Assembly: GCA_018993155.1 (NCBI GenBank)
Contig: JAGKSX010000085.1
Coordinates: 1-34,179 of the forward strand
Source of the DNA: Hydrogenophaga sp.
Lineage (GTDB): Bacteria; Pseudomonadota; Gammaproteobacteria; Burkholderiales; Burkholderiaceae_C
Length of the DNA stretch: 34,179 nt
Direction: 5' to 3'
The translations under genes were made by a program, and so were the position numbers. Under the pieces are notes generated by a model. That model had not been told where the DNA came from, made no database searches, and saw only the letters and a list, made by a program, of their open reading frames with translations. Shown here piece by piece: positions 7,228-20,243 of this stretch (the first letter of the stretch is position 1; every line of letters begins with the position of its first letter).

Positions 7228-9099
7228 TCAGACTTCTTCGAGTTTCTTGCCAGACAGGGCCTGCTGGATGCCCCGGTTCATGCGCAGCGCGGCGAAGGGC
7301 TCGGTGGCCTTGGCGAGTTCGGTCGTGGCGTTCTCGATCGCGTTGGCGTCGTCGCCCTGCGCGGTGGCCGCCAGCGCCGCCATGAGGTCGTCGATCTGTT
7401 GGCGTTCGGCGGGCTGCAGCAGGTCGGCATCTGCGGCCAGCGCGGTGCGCGTGGCGGCGATCATGCGATCGGCGTCCACACGGGCCTCGACCAGCGCGCG
7501 CGCCTGGATGTCCTGCTGCGCGGTAGCGAAGCTGTCCTGCAGCATGGCGGCGATCTGCTCATCGCTCAGGCCGTAGGCGGGCTTCACGTCCACACGGGCT
7601 TCCACGCCGCTGCCCTGCTCTTTCGCGCTCACCGACAGCAGGCCGTCGGCGTCCACGGTGAAGGTCACGCGGATGCGCGCGGCGCCGGCCACCATGGGCG
7701 GGATGCCGCGCAGCTCGAAGCGCGCGAGGCTGCGGCAGTCGGCCACCAGGTCGCGCTCGCCTTGCACCACGTGCAATGCCAATGCGGTCTGGCCGTCCTG
7801 GTAGGTCGTGAAATCCTGCGCCAGCGCGGTGGGGATGGCGCTGTTGCGCGGCACGATGCGCTCGACCAGGCCGCCCATGGTCTCGATGCCCAGCGACAGC
7901 GGGATCACGTCCAGCAGCAGCAGATCGCCGTCCCGGCTGTTGCCCGCGAGCGCGTTGGCCTGGATCGCGGCGCCCAGCGCCACCACTTCGTCCGGGTTGA
8001 GGTTGGTCAGCGGCTCGGTGCCGAAGAATTCGCCCACCGTGCGGCGGATCACCGGCATGCGGGTCGAACCTCCGACCATCACCACGCCTTTCACCTCGTC
8101 CTTGGCCGTGCCGGCGTCGCGAAGCACCTTGCGCACCGCCGTCATCGTGCGCGCGGTGAGCGCGGCGGTGCAGGCCTCGAAATCGCCCGGCGTGACCGCC
8201 TGTTCGATGGCCTGGCCCGCCACGCTGGCGCGGAAGGTCTCGCTCGCGACCGACGACAGTGCCTCTTTCACGCGGCGCGCCTCGGCATGCACGGCAGCCC
8301 GCTCGGAGGCATTGAGCTCGGCGCCAACGCCCTGCTGCGCCAGCACCCAGGCGGCCAGCGCCTGGTCGTAATCGTCACCGCCCAGGGCCGAATCGCCGCC
8401 GGTGGCCATCACCTCGAACACGCCCTTGGTCAAGCGCAGGATGGAGATGTCGAAGGTGCCGCCGCCCAGGTCGTAGATGGCGTAGACGCCCTCAGAGCCG
8501 TTGTCCAGGCCATAGGCGATGGCGGCGGCCGTGGGCTCGTTGATCAGGCGCAGCACGTTGATGCCCGCGAGCTGGGCCGCATCCTTGGTGGCCTGGCGCT
8601 GCGCGTCGTCGAAGTACGCGGGCACGGTGATCACCGCGCCATACAGGTCGTCGTCGAAGCTGTCCTCGGCGCGAAAGCGCAGCGTGGCCAGGATCTCGGC
8701 GCTGACTTCCATCGGCGTCTTGCGGCCGGCCACGGTCTCCACCACGGCCATGCCGTCCTGGTCGACCACGGTGTAGGACAGCTTGTCCACATCGGCCACC
8801 TGTGAGCGGCGGCGACCCATGAGGCGCTTGACCGAGCTCACGGTGTTCGCCGGGTCCTGCACCTGCGCGGCCAGTGCCTCGAAGCCGATCTGCCGGCCCG
8901 AGCCGCCCTGCGCGGGATCGAGGTAACGCACCACGCTGGGCAGGATCACGCGGCCATCGGCCGCCGGCAGGCATTCGGAGACGCCGTGGCGCACCGCGGC
9001 CACCAGCGAATGCGTGGTGCCCAGGTCGATGCCCACCGCCACGCGCCGCTGGTGCGGGTCGAGCGACTGGCCGGGTTCGGAAATCTGCAGAAGCGCCAT
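7228..9099 (-). CDS. hscA: Fe-S assembly chaperone HscA (Hsp70 family)
   Basis: A specialised DnaK-like ATPase that, stimulated by HscB, releases clusters from IscU by binding its LPPVK loop. It has 623 residues (E. coli 616). The Hsp70 signatures are all present: [12 protein letters not shown] near residue 23, [14 protein letters not shown] near 200 and [15 protein letters not shown] near 340, followed by the beta-sandwich substrate domain and helical lid. It starts at ATG 9099, 31 bases after the hscB stop and on the same transcript. Confidence 0.96.
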   Translation of the reverse strand: MALLQISEPGQSLDPHQRRVAVGIDLGTTHSLVAAVRHGVSECLPAADGRVILPSVVRYLDPAQGGSGRQIGFEALAAQVQDPANTVSSVKRLMGRRRSQVADVDKLSYTVVDQDGMAVVETVAGRKTPMEVSAEILATLRFRAEDSFDDDLYGAVITVPAYFDDAQRQATKDAAQLAGINVLRLINEPTAAAIAYGLDNGSEGVYAIYDLGGGTFDISILRLTKGVFEVMATGGDSALGGDDYDQALAAWVLAQQGVGAELNASERAAVHAEARRVKEALSSVASETFRASVAGQAIEQAVTPGDFEACTAALTARTMTAVRKVLRDAGTAKDEVKGVVMVGGSTRMPVIRRTVGEFFGTEPLTNLNPDEVVALGAAIQANALAGNSRDGDLLLLDVIPLSLGIETMGGLVERIVPRNSAIPTALAQDFTTYQDGQTALALHVVQGERDLVADCRSLARFELRGIPPMVAGAARIRVTFTVDADGLLSVSAKEQGSGVEARVDVKPAYGLSDEQIAAMLQDSFATAQQDIQARALVEARVDADRMIAATRTALAADADLLQPAERQQIDDLMAALAATAQGDDANAIENATTELAKATEPFAALRMNRGIQQALSGKKLEEV

Positions 9100-9130
9100 G
9101 GGTCAACGGTCATTCAAAAGGGGGAACTGG

Positions 9131-9649
9131 CTATTGTCCCAGCAGATCGATCCGGTTCTCCACATCGCTGGCAAAGCGCTCAACGAACATAAGGGCTCTG
9201 ACCTGTTGGGCCAGCGCGGGCCAGTCCTGCAGGTCGTCGGCCGTGGTCTGCAGTTCCTGCAGCATCGCGCGCCGCGCGGTGGCCACCTCGTCGGCCATGC
9301 GCTCCAGGTCGTCCAGGCCCTCGGCCTCTTCCAGCTCTTCGCGCCACTGCATCTGCTGCATCAGGAAGGCGGCGGGCATGGCGGTGTTGTTCTCGGCCTG
9401 GATCGGCGCGCCATGCAGTTCACACAGGTAGGCCGCGCGCTTGAGCGGGTCCTTCAGGCGCTGGTAGGCCTCGTTGATGCGCACCGACCATTGCATGGCC
9501 TGGCGCTGGGTCTGGGCGTCGGCGGTGGCGAAGCGATCGGGATGGGCTTCGCGCTGCAGGTCTTTCCAGCGCGCGTCGAGCGCGGCGCGGTCCACCGCGA
9601 AGCGCGGGCTCAGGCCGAAGATCTCGAAGTCGTTCGATTGCAGGTTCAT
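9131..9649 (-). CDS. hscB: Fe-S assembly co-chaperone HscB (J protein)
   Basis: A J-domain co-chaperone that delivers IscU to HscA and stimulates its ATPase. It has 172 residues (E. coli 171). The HPD tripeptide is at 36-38 (REAHPDRF), and the C-terminal three-helix IscU-binding domain includes AAYLCELHG and QMQWREELEEA. The ATG at 9649 gives the family-typical N-terminus (MNLQSNDFEIFGL); the open frame extends further upstream, but that stretch is the hairpin repeat. It is separated from iscA by 118 bases holding that repeat. Confidence 0.95.
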   Translation of the reverse strand: MNLQSNDFEIFGLSPRFAVDRAALDARWKDLQREAHPDRFATADAQTQRQAMQWSVRINEAYQRLKDPLKRAAYLCELHGAPIQAENNTAMPAAFLMQQMQWREELEEAEGLDDLERMADEVATARRAMLQELQTTADDLQDWPALAQQVRALMFVERFASDVENRIDLLGQ

Positions 9650-9698
9650 CGATGGATAAGCGCCTGTGGGACTGAGGGGCGCCTTCCAGAGCCGGCGC

Positions 9699-9760
9699 GG
9701 AACCGGCTTTGCCGGGCCGCTGCCGGCGCCCCCTGAGGGGGTCGCGCGAAGCGCGGCGGG
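9699..9760 (+). repeat. Triple-hairpin GC-rich repeat, copy 1 (iscA/hscB gap)
   Basis: A 62-base unit made of three successive short hairpins: CCGGC-TTT-GCCGG, CCCCC-TGA-GGGGG and CGCGC-GAA-GCGCG. It shares the block GAACCGGCTTTGCCGGGC with the copies at 10150 and 34119, all in the same orientation. It lies inside the isc transcript, in the iscA-hscB gap. Probably a REP-like dispersed element that could slow 3' exonucleases or attenuate downstream expression. Confidence 0.75.
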
Positions 9761-9767
9761 GGTGAGT

Positions 9768-10091
9768 CTAAATCCTGAAGCTCTCGCCGCAGCCGCAACG
9801 GTCGCGCTCGTTCGGGTTGTTGAAGCGGAAGCCCTCGTTGAGGCCTTCGCGCACGAAATCGAGCTGCGTGCCGTCGATGTAGGCCAGGGCCTTGGGATCA
9901 ACCAGCACCTTCACGCCGTTGTCCTCGAACACCACGTCTTCCGGCGCGATCTCGTCGGCGTACTCCAGCTTGTAGGCCATGCCGGAGCAGCCCGTCGTCT
10001 TCACCCCCAGGCGCACACCCACGCCCTTGCCACGCTTGGCGATGTAGCGGTTGACGTGCCGTGCGGCAGCTTCTGAAATCGAGATGGCCAT
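9768..10091 (-). CDS. iscA: A-type Fe-S carrier IscA
   Basis: An A-type scaffold/carrier for Fe-S clusters or iron, 107 residues, exactly the E. coli length. The three conserved cysteines are C35 (TTGCSGMAY), C99 and C101 (RCGCGESF). The ATG at 10091 (MAISISEAA) is preferred over an upstream in-frame ATG at 10118, because only it matches the family start. It is flanked on both sides by copies of the triple-hairpin repeat, so expression may be tuned separately from iscU. Confidence 0.95.
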   Translation of the reverse strand: MAISISEAAARHVNRYIAKRGKGVGVRLGVKTTGCSGMAYKLEYADEIAPEDVVFEDNGVKVLVDPKALAYIDGTQLDFVREGLNEGFRFNNPNERDRCGCGESFRI

Positions 10092-10149
10092 TTTTGTGCT
10101 CACTCCATGGCGCCGCATCTGCGAGGCGTCTTCTCAAGCACACGCCACA

Positions 10150-10214
10150 GAACCGGCTTTGCCGGGCTGCGGGCGTGGTCCCCTTGAGGGGAAGACGCGA
10201 AGCGGCGCAGGGGA
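10150..10214 (+). repeat. Triple-hairpin GC-rich repeat, copy 2 (iscU/iscA gap)
   Basis: A variant of the element at 9699: CCGGC-TTT-GCCGG, then a CCCCT/AGGGG hairpin and a reduced CGC-GAA-GCG hairpin. Same orientation as the other copies. It fills most of the 128-base gap between the iscU stop and the iscA start. Confidence 0.75.
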
Positions 10215-10219
10215 ATTCC

Positions 10220-10606
10220 TTAATTCACGTGTTTCTTGCGGTAGTCGTCCACCGCGGCCTTGATGGCGTCTTCGGCCAGGATCGAGCAGTGGATCTTCAC
10301 CGGCGGCAGGGCCAGCTCTTCGGCGATCTGACTGTTCTTGAGCGCGGCGGCCTGGTCGAGCGTCTTGCCCTTGACCCACTCGGTCACCAGCGACGACGAG
10401 GCGATCGCCGAGCCGCAGCCGTAGGTCTTGAAGCGCGCGTCCTCGATCACGCCCGTGGTCGGGTTGACCTTGATCTGCAGCTTCATCACGTCGCCGCAGG
10501 CCGGGGCCCCCACCATGCCGGTGCCCACCGAGTCGTCGCCCTTTTCGAAGGAGCCGACGTTGCGCGGATTTTCGTAGTGATCTACCACTTTGTCTGAATA
10601 AGCCAT
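10220..10606 (-). CDS. iscU: Fe-S cluster scaffold IscU
   Basis: The scaffold on which IscS-derived sulfur and iron are built into a 2Fe-2S cluster. It has 128 residues. The cluster ligands are C37 (GAPACGDVM), C64 (YGCGSAIAS) and C107 (KIHCSIL), with the conserved Asp at 39. The HscA recognition motif LPPVK spans 100-104. AAGGAG lies nine bases before the ATG; the gene follows iscS by 13 bases. Confidence 0.97.
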   Translation of the reverse strand: MAYSDKVVDHYENPRNVGSFEKGDDSVGTGMVGAPACGDVMKLQIKVNPTTGVIEDARFKTYGCGSAIASSSLVTEWVKGKTLDQAAALKNSQIAEELALPPVKIHCSILAEDAIKAAVDDYRKKHVN

Positions 10607-10619
10607 GGTGTTTTCTCCT

Positions 10620-11837
10620 TCAATGCGCTGACCACTGGATGGTGGACAGGTCGATACCGTCTTTGAACATTTCCCACAGCGGGGACAACTCGCGCAGCTT
10701 GGCCACGTTTTCCTTGATGGTGGCGATCGCGTAGTCGATTTCCTCTTCGGTCGTCCAGCGGCCGATGGTCATGCGCAGGCTGCTGTGCGCCAGTTCGTCG
10801 CTGCGGCCCAGGGCGCGCAGCACATAGCTGGGCTCCAGGCTGGCCGAGGTGCAGGCCGAGCCCGACGACACCGCCAGACCCTTGATGCCCATGATGAGCG
10901 ACTCGCCTTCGACGTAGTTGAAGCTCATGTTGAGGTTGTGTGGCACGCGACGCGTTTCATGGCCGTTGATGAACACCTCTTCCACGTCCTTCAGGCCGGC
11001 GACCATGCGGTCGTGCAGGGCCTTGATGCGCTGGTTCTCTTCGTGCATCTCGGCCTTGGCGATGCGGTAGGCCTCGCCCATGCCCACGATCTGGTGGGTG
11101 GGCAGCGTGCCCGAGCGCATGCCGCGCTCGTGGCCACCGCCGTGCATCTGCGCTTCGATGCGGATGCGCGGCTTGCGGCGCACGTAAAGAGCACCGATGC
11201 CCTTGGGGCCGTAGGTCTTGTGCGAGGTCAGGCTCATCAGGTCGACCGGCAGCGTCTGCAGGTCGATGTCGACCCGGCCGGTGGCCTGCGCGGCGTCCAC
11301 GTGGAAGACCACACCCTTCTCGCGGCAGATCGCGCCCAGGGCGGCAATGTCCTGGATCACACCGATTTCGTTGTTCACGAACATGACCGAGGCCAGGATG
11401 GTGTCGGGGCGGATCGCGGCCTTGAAGGCGTCCAGGTCGACCAGGCCATCGGCCTGCACGTCGAGGTAAGTGACTTCGAAGCCCTGGCGCTCCAGCTCGC
11501 GCATGGTGTCGAGCACGGCCTTGTGCTCGGTCTTCACCGTGATGAGGTGCTTGCCCTTGGTCTTGTAGAACTGCGCCGCGCCCTTGAGCGCGAGGTTGTT
11601 GGACTCGGTCGCACCGCTGGTCCAGACGATTTCGCGCGGATCGGCGTTGATGAGGGCGGCGACCTGCTCGCGCGCGGTCTCCACGGCCTTCTCGGCCTCC
11701 CAGCCCCAGGCATGGCTGCGCGACGCCGGGTTGCCGAAATGTTCACGCAGCCAGGGAATCATGGCGTCCACCACCCGCGGATCGCAGGGGTTGGTGGCGC
11801 TGTAGTCCATGTAGATGGGAAAGTGCGGAGTGCTCAT
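10620..11837 (-). CDS. iscS: Cysteine desulfurase IscS
   Basis: A PLP enzyme converting cysteine to alanine and handing the persulfide to IscU, tRNA thiolation enzymes and others. It has 405 residues (E. coli 404). The PLP lysine is K207 in [12 protein letters not shown]; the mobile-loop catalytic cysteine is C329 in [14 protein letters not shown]. Full length and in second position of the operon, 71 bases after iscR. Confidence 0.97.
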   Translation of the reverse strand: MSTPHFPIYMDYSATNPCDPRVVDAMIPWLREHFGNPASRSHAWGWEAEKAVETAREQVAALINADPREIVWTSGATESNNLALKGAAQFYKTKGKHLITVKTEHKAVLDTMRELERQGFEVTYLDVQADGLVDLDAFKAAIRPDTILASVMFVNNEIGVIQDIAALGAICREKGVVFHVDAAQATGRVDIDLQTLPVDLMSLTSHKTYGPKGIGALYVRRKPRIRIEAQMHGGGHERGMRSGTLPTHQIVGMGEAYRIAKAEMHEENQRIKALHDRMVAGLKDVEEVFINGHETRRVPHNLNMSFNYVEGESLIMGIKGLAVSSGSACTSASLEPSYVLRALGRSDELAHSSLRMTIGRWTTEEEIDYAIATIKENVAKLRELSPLWEMFKDGIDLSTIQWSAH

Positions 11838-11908
11838 GGAAGGACGGTTCGTGGGCTTGTCGGTGAAAAGAGGGGGCGGCGGGGTCGAGCGCCCCGGTCA
11901 GGCCGGGT

Positions 11909-12445
11909 TCATTTCGAGAACGCGGCGCCTCCGAGGGCAAAGACCGAGTTGGGGGCGTTCACTCGGATCGGCTTGACCACCGGCGCGCTGGAAATCGCCC
12001 GCTTGATCAGGGGTGCGTTCTCCACCACGACGCCCTTGGCGAGCTGCTCGTCCACCAGCGACTGCAGGGACACCGAGTCGAGGAAATCAACCATCTTGGC
12101 GTTGAGCTGCGCCCACAGTTCGTGCGTCATGCAGCGGTGGCCTTCGCCCAGGCAGTTTTCCTTGCCGCCGCATTGGGTGGCGTCGATGGGCTCGTCCACG
12201 GACACGATGATGTCGGCCACGGTGATGTCGGCCGCCTTGCGGCCCAGCGTGTAGCCGCCGCCGGGGCCACGGGTGGATTCCACCAGTTCGTGGCGGCGCA
12301 GCTTGCCGAACAGCTGTTCCAGATAGGACAGCGAAATCTGTTGCCGCTGGCTGATAGCCGCGAGCGTGACGGGACCATTGTTCTGGCGCAGGGCCAGATC
12401 GATCATGGCGGTGACCGCGAAGCGGCCTTTGGTCGTGAGGCGCAT
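11909..12445 (-). CDS. iscR: Fe-S responsive Rrf2-family regulator IscR
   Basis: A 2Fe-2S sensing repressor of the isc operon. It has 178 residues, with a winged helix in the first ~70 residues (ISLSYLEQLFGKLRR recognition region). Cluster ligands are C92, C98 and C105 with H108 (CGGKENC, then HRCMTHELW). The spacing between the second and third cysteine is one residue longer than in E. coli. The ATG at 12445 has AGGAGC upstream and gives the standard MRLTTKGRFAV start. A type-1 IscR site lies about 115 bases upstream, so autoregulation is expected. Confidence 0.96.
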   Translation of the reverse strand: MRLTTKGRFAVTAMIDLALRQNNGPVTLAAISQRQQISLSYLEQLFGKLRRHELVESTRGPGGGYTLGRKAADITVADIIVSVDEPIDATQCGGKENCLGEGHRCMTHELWAQLNAKMVDFLDSVSLQSLVDEQLAKGVVVENAPLIKRAISSAPVVKPIRVNAPNSVFALGGAAFSK

Positions 12446-12558
12446 ATTCAAGCTCCTTGAGATGTTGGCTTGACCGTCGTGGCATGGTCCAACGGGTAAG
12501 AACCCCCTGAACCCCTTCTCCACCCACCCCGATCCGTTGCGGATCTGTTATCGAAGGC

Positions 12559-12584
12559 TTTCCCGACTGTTTTCGTCGAGTATA
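12559..12584 (-). promoter_or_regulatory. IscR type-1 binding site over the isc promoter -10
   Basis: Read on the minus strand, ATACTCGAC then GAAAA then CAGTCGGG fits the type-1 IscR consensus (ATASYYGACT...AGTCRRSTAT). The -10-like hexamer TATACT (12584-12579) lies inside the site, so IscR bound here would occlude polymerase. The -35 region is poor, and no better promoter is seen before iscR. The implied leader is about 125 bases. Confidence 0.75.
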
Positions 12585-12661
12585 CCTCAAAAGCCTAGTG
12601 TTTTGCTCAGCATTTTACTGGTAAACCCTTCCCCCGTTCCCCGGGGGCACCAGTTCGGTGC

Positions 12662-14782
<2,121 letters not shown>

Positions 14783-15150
14783 CGGACGATTGTGCCGGAT
14801 GGTCGCTTTCGGCGCTGGCGCCCGGGGGGCGCGGGCGGCGCACGCCGGGTTTGGCCAGGATCTCCACATAGGCCTGCGCCCCACCCTCGCGCGCCACGGC
14901 GTCCAGCTGGCCGATCAGGGCCGAGAGGTGCACCACCTCGGCGGTTTCCTTGGTGGCGCCAAAGCGGCAGTCGAAGTCCAGGAAATCGGCACCCTCGGGC
15001 AGTTCGCGGCGGCGCTCGCGCTTGAGGTATTTGCGGATCTCGTGCTTCACGGCTTCCAGCACGCGATCGCGGTGACGGCCTTCTTGGGTCAGGGGGAAGA
15101 TTTTTCTCATGGAGGGCGCGATTATGCGCGCCGGGGTATCCTGCCCCGCG

Positions 15151-15753
15151 ATGACCTCCCGAGAACACCACCCCACCCCCAGCAAGGACGAGATCGCCCT
15201 GCTCGCCCCGTTCGAGCAGTTGCGGCTCGACCGCATCACGCTGGTGCACACCGCCGCCCAGGCCCGAGAGGCCTGCGCCGCCCTGCGCGACCACGGCGCC
15301 TGGGGCTTCGACACCGAGTCCAAGCCCACCTTCTTCAAGGACCAGGTGTCCGACGGACCGCACATCGTGCAGCTCGCCACCCTGCAGCACGCCTGGGTGT
15401 TCCAGCTGCACGAACCCGACTGCCGCGCCCAGGTGGCCGCGCTGCTGGCCGACGGCGGCCACACCAAGGCCGGCTTCGGCCTGGGCGACGACACCCGGCG
15501 CATCGTGGCCAAGCTCGGCGTGGAGCCCGGCGGCGTGCTGGAACTCAACACGGTGTTCCGCGAACGCGGCTACCGCAAGGACATGGGCGTCAAAGGCGCG
15601 ATCGCGGTGCTGTTCAACCAGCGCTTCATCAAGTCCAAGAAGGCGGCCACGTCCAACTGGGCCAACCCGCGGCTGACGGAAGCCCAACTCATCTACGCCG
15701 CCAACGACGCCTGGGGCGCCATGCGCGTGCACCACGCGCTGGGCCTGGGCTGA
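15151..15753 (+). CDS. RNase D-like 3'-5' exonuclease (DEDDy)
   Basis: A single-domain DEDDy exonuclease of 200 residues, related to the nuclease part of RNase D and WRN but lacking HRDC domains. Active-site residues are D54 and E56 (FDTESKP), D113/D114 in GLGDDTRRI, and Y182 with D186 in YAANDAWGA. The K-P-T after the second acidic residue is typical of the WRN-like subgroup. Two starts are possible: ATG 15151, and ATG 15124, which has a clear GGAGG eight bases upstream and would add nine residues. The N-terminus before residue 15 is not conserved, so this stays open. Likely acts on structured RNA or DNA 3' ends. Confidence 0.85.
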   Translation: MTSREHHPTPSKDEIALLAPFEQLRLDRITLVHTAAQAREACAALRDHGAWGFDTESKPTFFKDQVSDGPHIVQLATLQHAWVFQLHEPDCRAQVAALLADGGHTKAGFGLGDDTRRIVAKLGVEPGGVLELNTVFRERGYRKDMGVKGAIAVLFNQRFIKSKKAATSNWANPRLTEAQLIYAANDAWGAMRVHHALGLG

Positions 15754-15756
15754 TTT

Positions 15757-15969
15757 TCAGCGCCGCCGCAATGGCGTGAGCAGTTCGCTCAGCCCGTTGT
15801 GGTCGATCTCCCGCATCAGCGCCAGCAGGCGGCCGATTTCGCCGGGCGGGAAGCCCTCGCGCGCGAACCAGTGCAGGTAGTTGCCCGGCAGGTCGGCGAT
15901 CACGTGGCCCTTGTATTTGCCAAAGGGCATTTCCACGGTGACGAGGCGTTCGAGGTCTTCGGGTTTCAT
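15757..15969 (-). CDS. DUF3820-like small protein
   Basis: A 70-residue protein with the DUF3820 pattern: MPFGKYKGHVIADLPGNYLHW followed by a helical REGFPPGEIGRLLALM segment (pattern split here as MPFGKYKGHV and LPGNYLHWF). The family is described as putative quorum-sensing-regulated virulence factors but is biochemically uncharacterised; the fold is exonuclease-related and nucleic-acid binding is suspected. Its ATG overlaps the stop of the alpha/beta hydrolase (ATGA), so it is translated as the second gene of that pair. It is tail to tail with the exonuclease gene, four bases apart. Confidence 0.8.
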   Translation of the reverse strand: MKPEDLERLVTVEMPFGKYKGHVIADLPGNYLHWFAREGFPPGEIGRLLALMREIDHNGLSELLTPLRRR

Positions 15970-16793
15970 ACCAGGGAAGTCGATCGGTCCAGCCAGGCGC
16001 GCACGCAGGCGTTGAATTCGGCCGGCTTCTGGCGCATCACCCAGTGGCCGGTGTCCAGCGCGAGCACCTCGCAGCCCGGCGCGCGGGCGAGCTGGTCCAG
16101 CCAGCGCTCGGAATGGAACATGAAGGGCTTGCGCCGGCCATAGATGAACAGCGCGGGCATGCCCACGCCCAGCAGCTTGTCCACCCGGCCCACGCCCCGC
16201 AGGCCGCCATGGGCGCCGAACCAGCCCATGGCATACGGGTAGTTCATCTGCCAGCCGATGCGGGACGGTTCGTTGCGGCAGCCGATGGTGCGCGCCATGT
16301 AGCGCGTCATGCGGTTCGCCAGCCAGGGCCACCAAGGCCCGATCTTCCAGGCCACCGCGAGCCAGATCTGGTAGCCGGCGATCATCCGTTTTTCCCTGCC
16401 ACTCAAGCCCCTGAGGTAGGCGCCCGAGCTGGTGTCGCCGATGTCCACGCCCACCACGCGGGCGACCCGGTCCGGGTGGCGCGCGGCGAACTCGTAGCCG
16501 AAGAAACAGCCCCAATCGTGCACCAGCAGCGTGACCGACTGGTGCGGGCTGACCGCGTCGACGATCTTGCGGATCAGGCCCGTCATGGCGTCCACCGACG
16601 CCGCCCTGGGCGGTTTGGCCAGGTCGTAGCCCGGCAGGCAGAAACGCACGCAGCGGTAGCCCTCGCGCAAGGCCACCACGGTGCTGTCCCACAAGGCCGG
16701 GGTGTCGGGCCAGCCGTGCAGCATCACCACCGTGTGCGGGCCCTCGCCTTCCACCACCACATCCACGTCATCGATCTGCAAAGCTTCCTTCAT
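15966..16793 (-). CDS. Alpha/beta hydrolase, epoxide hydrolase/haloalkane dehalogenase-like
   Basis: A 275-residue alpha/beta hydrolase. The oxyanion motif is HGWPD (26-30), and the nucleophile elbow reads VHDWGCFFG with D93 as nucleophile, the hallmark of epoxide hydrolases and haloalkane dehalogenases rather than serine esterases. H250 in DTGHWVMRQKP is the catalytic base. The cap region (about 125-205) is Trp-rich (GPWWPWLANRM). The ATG at 16793 is chosen because the residues encoded further upstream are Arg-rich and unlike the family. The natural substrate cannot be told from sequence. It is divergent from the acyl-CoA ligase gene across 156 bases without a recognisable promoter. Confidence 0.85.
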   Translation of the reverse strand: MKEALQIDDVDVVVEGEGPHTVVMLHGWPDTPALWDSTVVALREGYRCVRFCLPGYDLAKPPRAASVDAMTGLIRKIVDAVSPHQSVTLLVHDWGCFFGYEFAARHPDRVARVVGVDIGDTSSGAYLRGLSGREKRMIAGYQIWLAVAWKIGPWWPWLANRMTRYMARTIGCRNEPSRIGWQMNYPYAMGWFGAHGGLRGVGRVDKLLGVGMPALFIYGRRKPFMFHSERWLDQLARAPGCEVLALDTGHWVMRQKPAEFNACVRAWLDRSTSLV

Positions 16794-16949
16794 GAGCGAG
16801 AGCCTCCGGCGTCTGGGTGGTGAATGGACAGCGCGCATCGTACTGGAATGGAACACCTGGCGTCAGGGAAATCCCGGGCGTGCGGGCGGCGCGGCGGGCG
16901 TTCATGATGGCCGGCGAACCCTTTGCTCCCCCGCACCGCCGAAACCGAC

Positions 16950-18653
16950 ATGAACCCAGCATCCGCCCCCACCTCTTCCTACGCCCAGGGCCCGCAGAGC
17001 CCGGCCCTGCACGACATCACCATCGGCGAGGCGCTGGCCCGCGCCGCCCAACAGTGGGGCGAGCGCGAAGCCCTCGTGATCCCGCACCAGAACGTGCGCT
17101 GGAACTGGCGCGAGCTGCTGCAACGCAGCGACGCCGTGGCCGCCGGCCTGCTCGCGCTGGACCTGCAGCCCGGCGACCGCGTGGGCATCTGGGCGCCCAA
17201 CTGCGCCGAATGGACGCTCATGCAGTTCGCCACCGCGCGCGCCGGCCTGATCCTGGTCAACATCAACCCCGCCTACCGCGCCAGCGAACTGGCCTACGCG
17301 CTCAACAAGGTCTCGTGCAAGGCCCTGGTGCTCGCGCCCGCGCTCAAGACCAGCAACTACATCGAGATCCTGCGCAGCCTCGCCCCCGAGCTCGACGCCA
17401 CCGCCCCCGGCCAGCTCCATGCCCAGGCCCTGCCGCACCTGCGCTGGGCCATCCGGCTCGGCCAGGAAAAGACCGCGGGCATGCTCAACTTCGACGAACT
17501 GCCCTCCCGGGCCGCCGACGCCCAGCGCGCGCAACTCGCGGCCATCGGCCCCCGGCTCGCGCCCACCGACCCGATCAACATCCAGTTCACCTCGGGCACC
17601 ACCGGCTTCCCCAAGGGCGCCACGCTGACCCACCGCAACATCCTGAACAACGGCTTCTTCGTCGGCGAGGCCATCCGCCTCACGCCCGAGGATCGCCTGT
17701 GCATCCCCGTCCCGCTGTACCACTGCTTCGGCATGGTCATGGGCAACCTTGCCTGCGTCACGCACGGCTGTGCCATGGTCTACCCCTCCGAGGCCTTCGA
17801 CCCCGCCGCCGTGCTGCAGGCCGTGCAGGCCGAGCGCTGCACCGCGCTCTATGGCGTGCCCACCATGTTCATCGCCGTGCTCGACCACCCGCAGTTCGGC
17901 GCCACCAACCTCTCCAGCCTGCGCACCGGCATCATGGCCGGCTCGCCCTGCCCCATCGAGGTCATGAAGCGCGTGCAATCGCTGATGAACATGCGCGAAG
18001 TCACCATCGCCTATGGCATGACGGAAACCTCCCCGGTCTCCACCCAGAGCGCGGTGGACGACCCGGTGGACCGCCGCGTGTCCACCGTGGGGCGGGTACA
18101 ACCCCACCTGGAAGTGCAGATCGTCGACACCGACAACCGCGCCGTGGCGCGCGGCCTGGTGGGCGAACTCTGCACGCGCGGCTACTCGGTGATGCAGGGC
18201 TACTGGGACGACGCCGAAAAGACCCGCGAGGCGATTGATCCCCAGGGCTGGATGCACACCGGCGACCTCGCCACCATGGACGCCGAGGGCTACGTCAACA
18301 TCGTCGGCCGCCTGAAAGACATGGTGATCCGCGGCGGCGAGAACGTGTACCCGCGCGAAATCGAGGAGTTCTACTACCGCCACCCCAAGGTGCAGGACGT
18401 GCAGGTGGTCGGCGTGCCCGATCCGCGCTTTGGCGAGGTGCTCTGTGCCTGCGTGGTGCTCAAGGCGGGCGAGAAGGCCACGGTGCAGGAACTGCAGGAC
18501 TTCGCGCGCGGCCAGATCGCGCACTACAAGGTGCCGGCCTACATCGAGTTCGTCGACGCCTTCCCCATGACCATCACCGGCAAGATCCAGAAGTTCCTGC
18601 TGCGCGAGGCCATGGTCAAGAAACTTGGCCTCAAGGCGGCAGCAACGGCCTGA
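16950..18653 (+). CDS. AMP-dependent acyl-CoA ligase
   Basis: An adenylate-forming acyl-CoA synthetase of 567 residues, activating a fatty or other carboxylic acid through an acyl-AMP. The P-loop [11 protein letters not shown] is at 213-223; further on are [40 protein letters not shown], and the C-terminal catalytic lysine in ITGKIQKF. Chain length and motif set resemble medium/long-chain fatty-acid-CoA ligases of the FadD/AMP-binding type. The ATG at 16950 follows the nonspecific leader. It ends at 18653, immediately before the stop of chrA on the opposite strand. Cytoplasmic; likely part of beta-oxidation or aromatic side-chain catabolism. Confidence 0.92.
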   Translation: MNPASAPTSSYAQGPQSPALHDITIGEALARAAQQWGEREALVIPHQNVRWNWRELLQRSDAVAAGLLALDLQPGDRVGIWAPNCAEWTLMQFATARAGLILVNINPAYRASELAYALNKVSCKALVLAPALKTSNYIEILRSLAPELDATAPGQLHAQALPHLRWAIRLGQEKTAGMLNFDELPSRAADAQRAQLAAIGPRLAPTDPINIQFTSGTTGFPKGATLTHRNILNNGFFVGEAIRLTPEDRLCIPVPLYHCFGMVMGNLACVTHGCAMVYPSEAFDPAAVLQAVQAERCTALYGVPTMFIAVLDHPQFGATNLSSLRTGIMAGSPCPIEVMKRVQSLMNMREVTIAYGMTETSPVSTQSAVDDPVDRRVSTVGRVQPHLEVQIVDTDNRAVARGLVGELCTRGYSVMQGYWDDAEKTREAIDPQGWMHTGDLATMDAEGYVNIVGRLKDMVIRGGENVYPREIEEFYYRHPKVQDVQVVGVPDPRFGEVLCACVVLKAGEKATVQELQDFARGQIAHYKVPAYIEFVDAFPMTITGKIQKFLLREAMVKKLGLKAAATA

Positions 18654-19997
<1,344 letters not shown>

Positions 19998-20133
19998 ATG
20001 GACTGGGTGGGGCGACCGCCCGCAATGTAGCCCATCCCCTTGACACCGCGGTGACGGCCCGCATGCAAATCTGTGTGCCACAGAACAGCGCCAATGATCA
20101 ACAAGGGGATGCGCATGAAGGGCCTCGTGCAAG

Positions 20134-20182
20134 TGAAGTCATATTCACCACGGACAAGCCCGTTGTCGAGTGATATTTCACA
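20134..20182. promoter_or_regulatory. Two GTGA/TCAC inverted repeats upstream of the sensor kinase
   Basis: GTGA-N8-TCAC at 20134-20149 and GTGA-TATT-TCAC at 20171-20182 lie 35 bases centre to centre in the chrA/sensor-kinase divergent region. Both are followed by CACG or CACACG, so they look like related sites. Spacing of the half sites differs from CRP (N6). A TTGACA at about 20039 has no convincing -10 partner. Which gene they control is unknown. Confidence 0.35.
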
Positions 20183-20243
20183 CGAAAGACCTCGCAAGCT
20201 CTGATACGCTGCCAGGGCGCCACCCAAAAGAAGAGGGAGCCCC

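Noticed and set aside
15108-15111. Overlapping start codons on opposite strands (CATG) as a regulatory curiosity
   Set aside because: The exonuclease most likely starts at 15124 or 15151, so the overlap is a chance CATG.
20134-20182. CRP binding sites
   Set aside because: Half-site spacing is 8 and 4 bases rather than 6, so they do not fit TGTGA-N6-TCACA.
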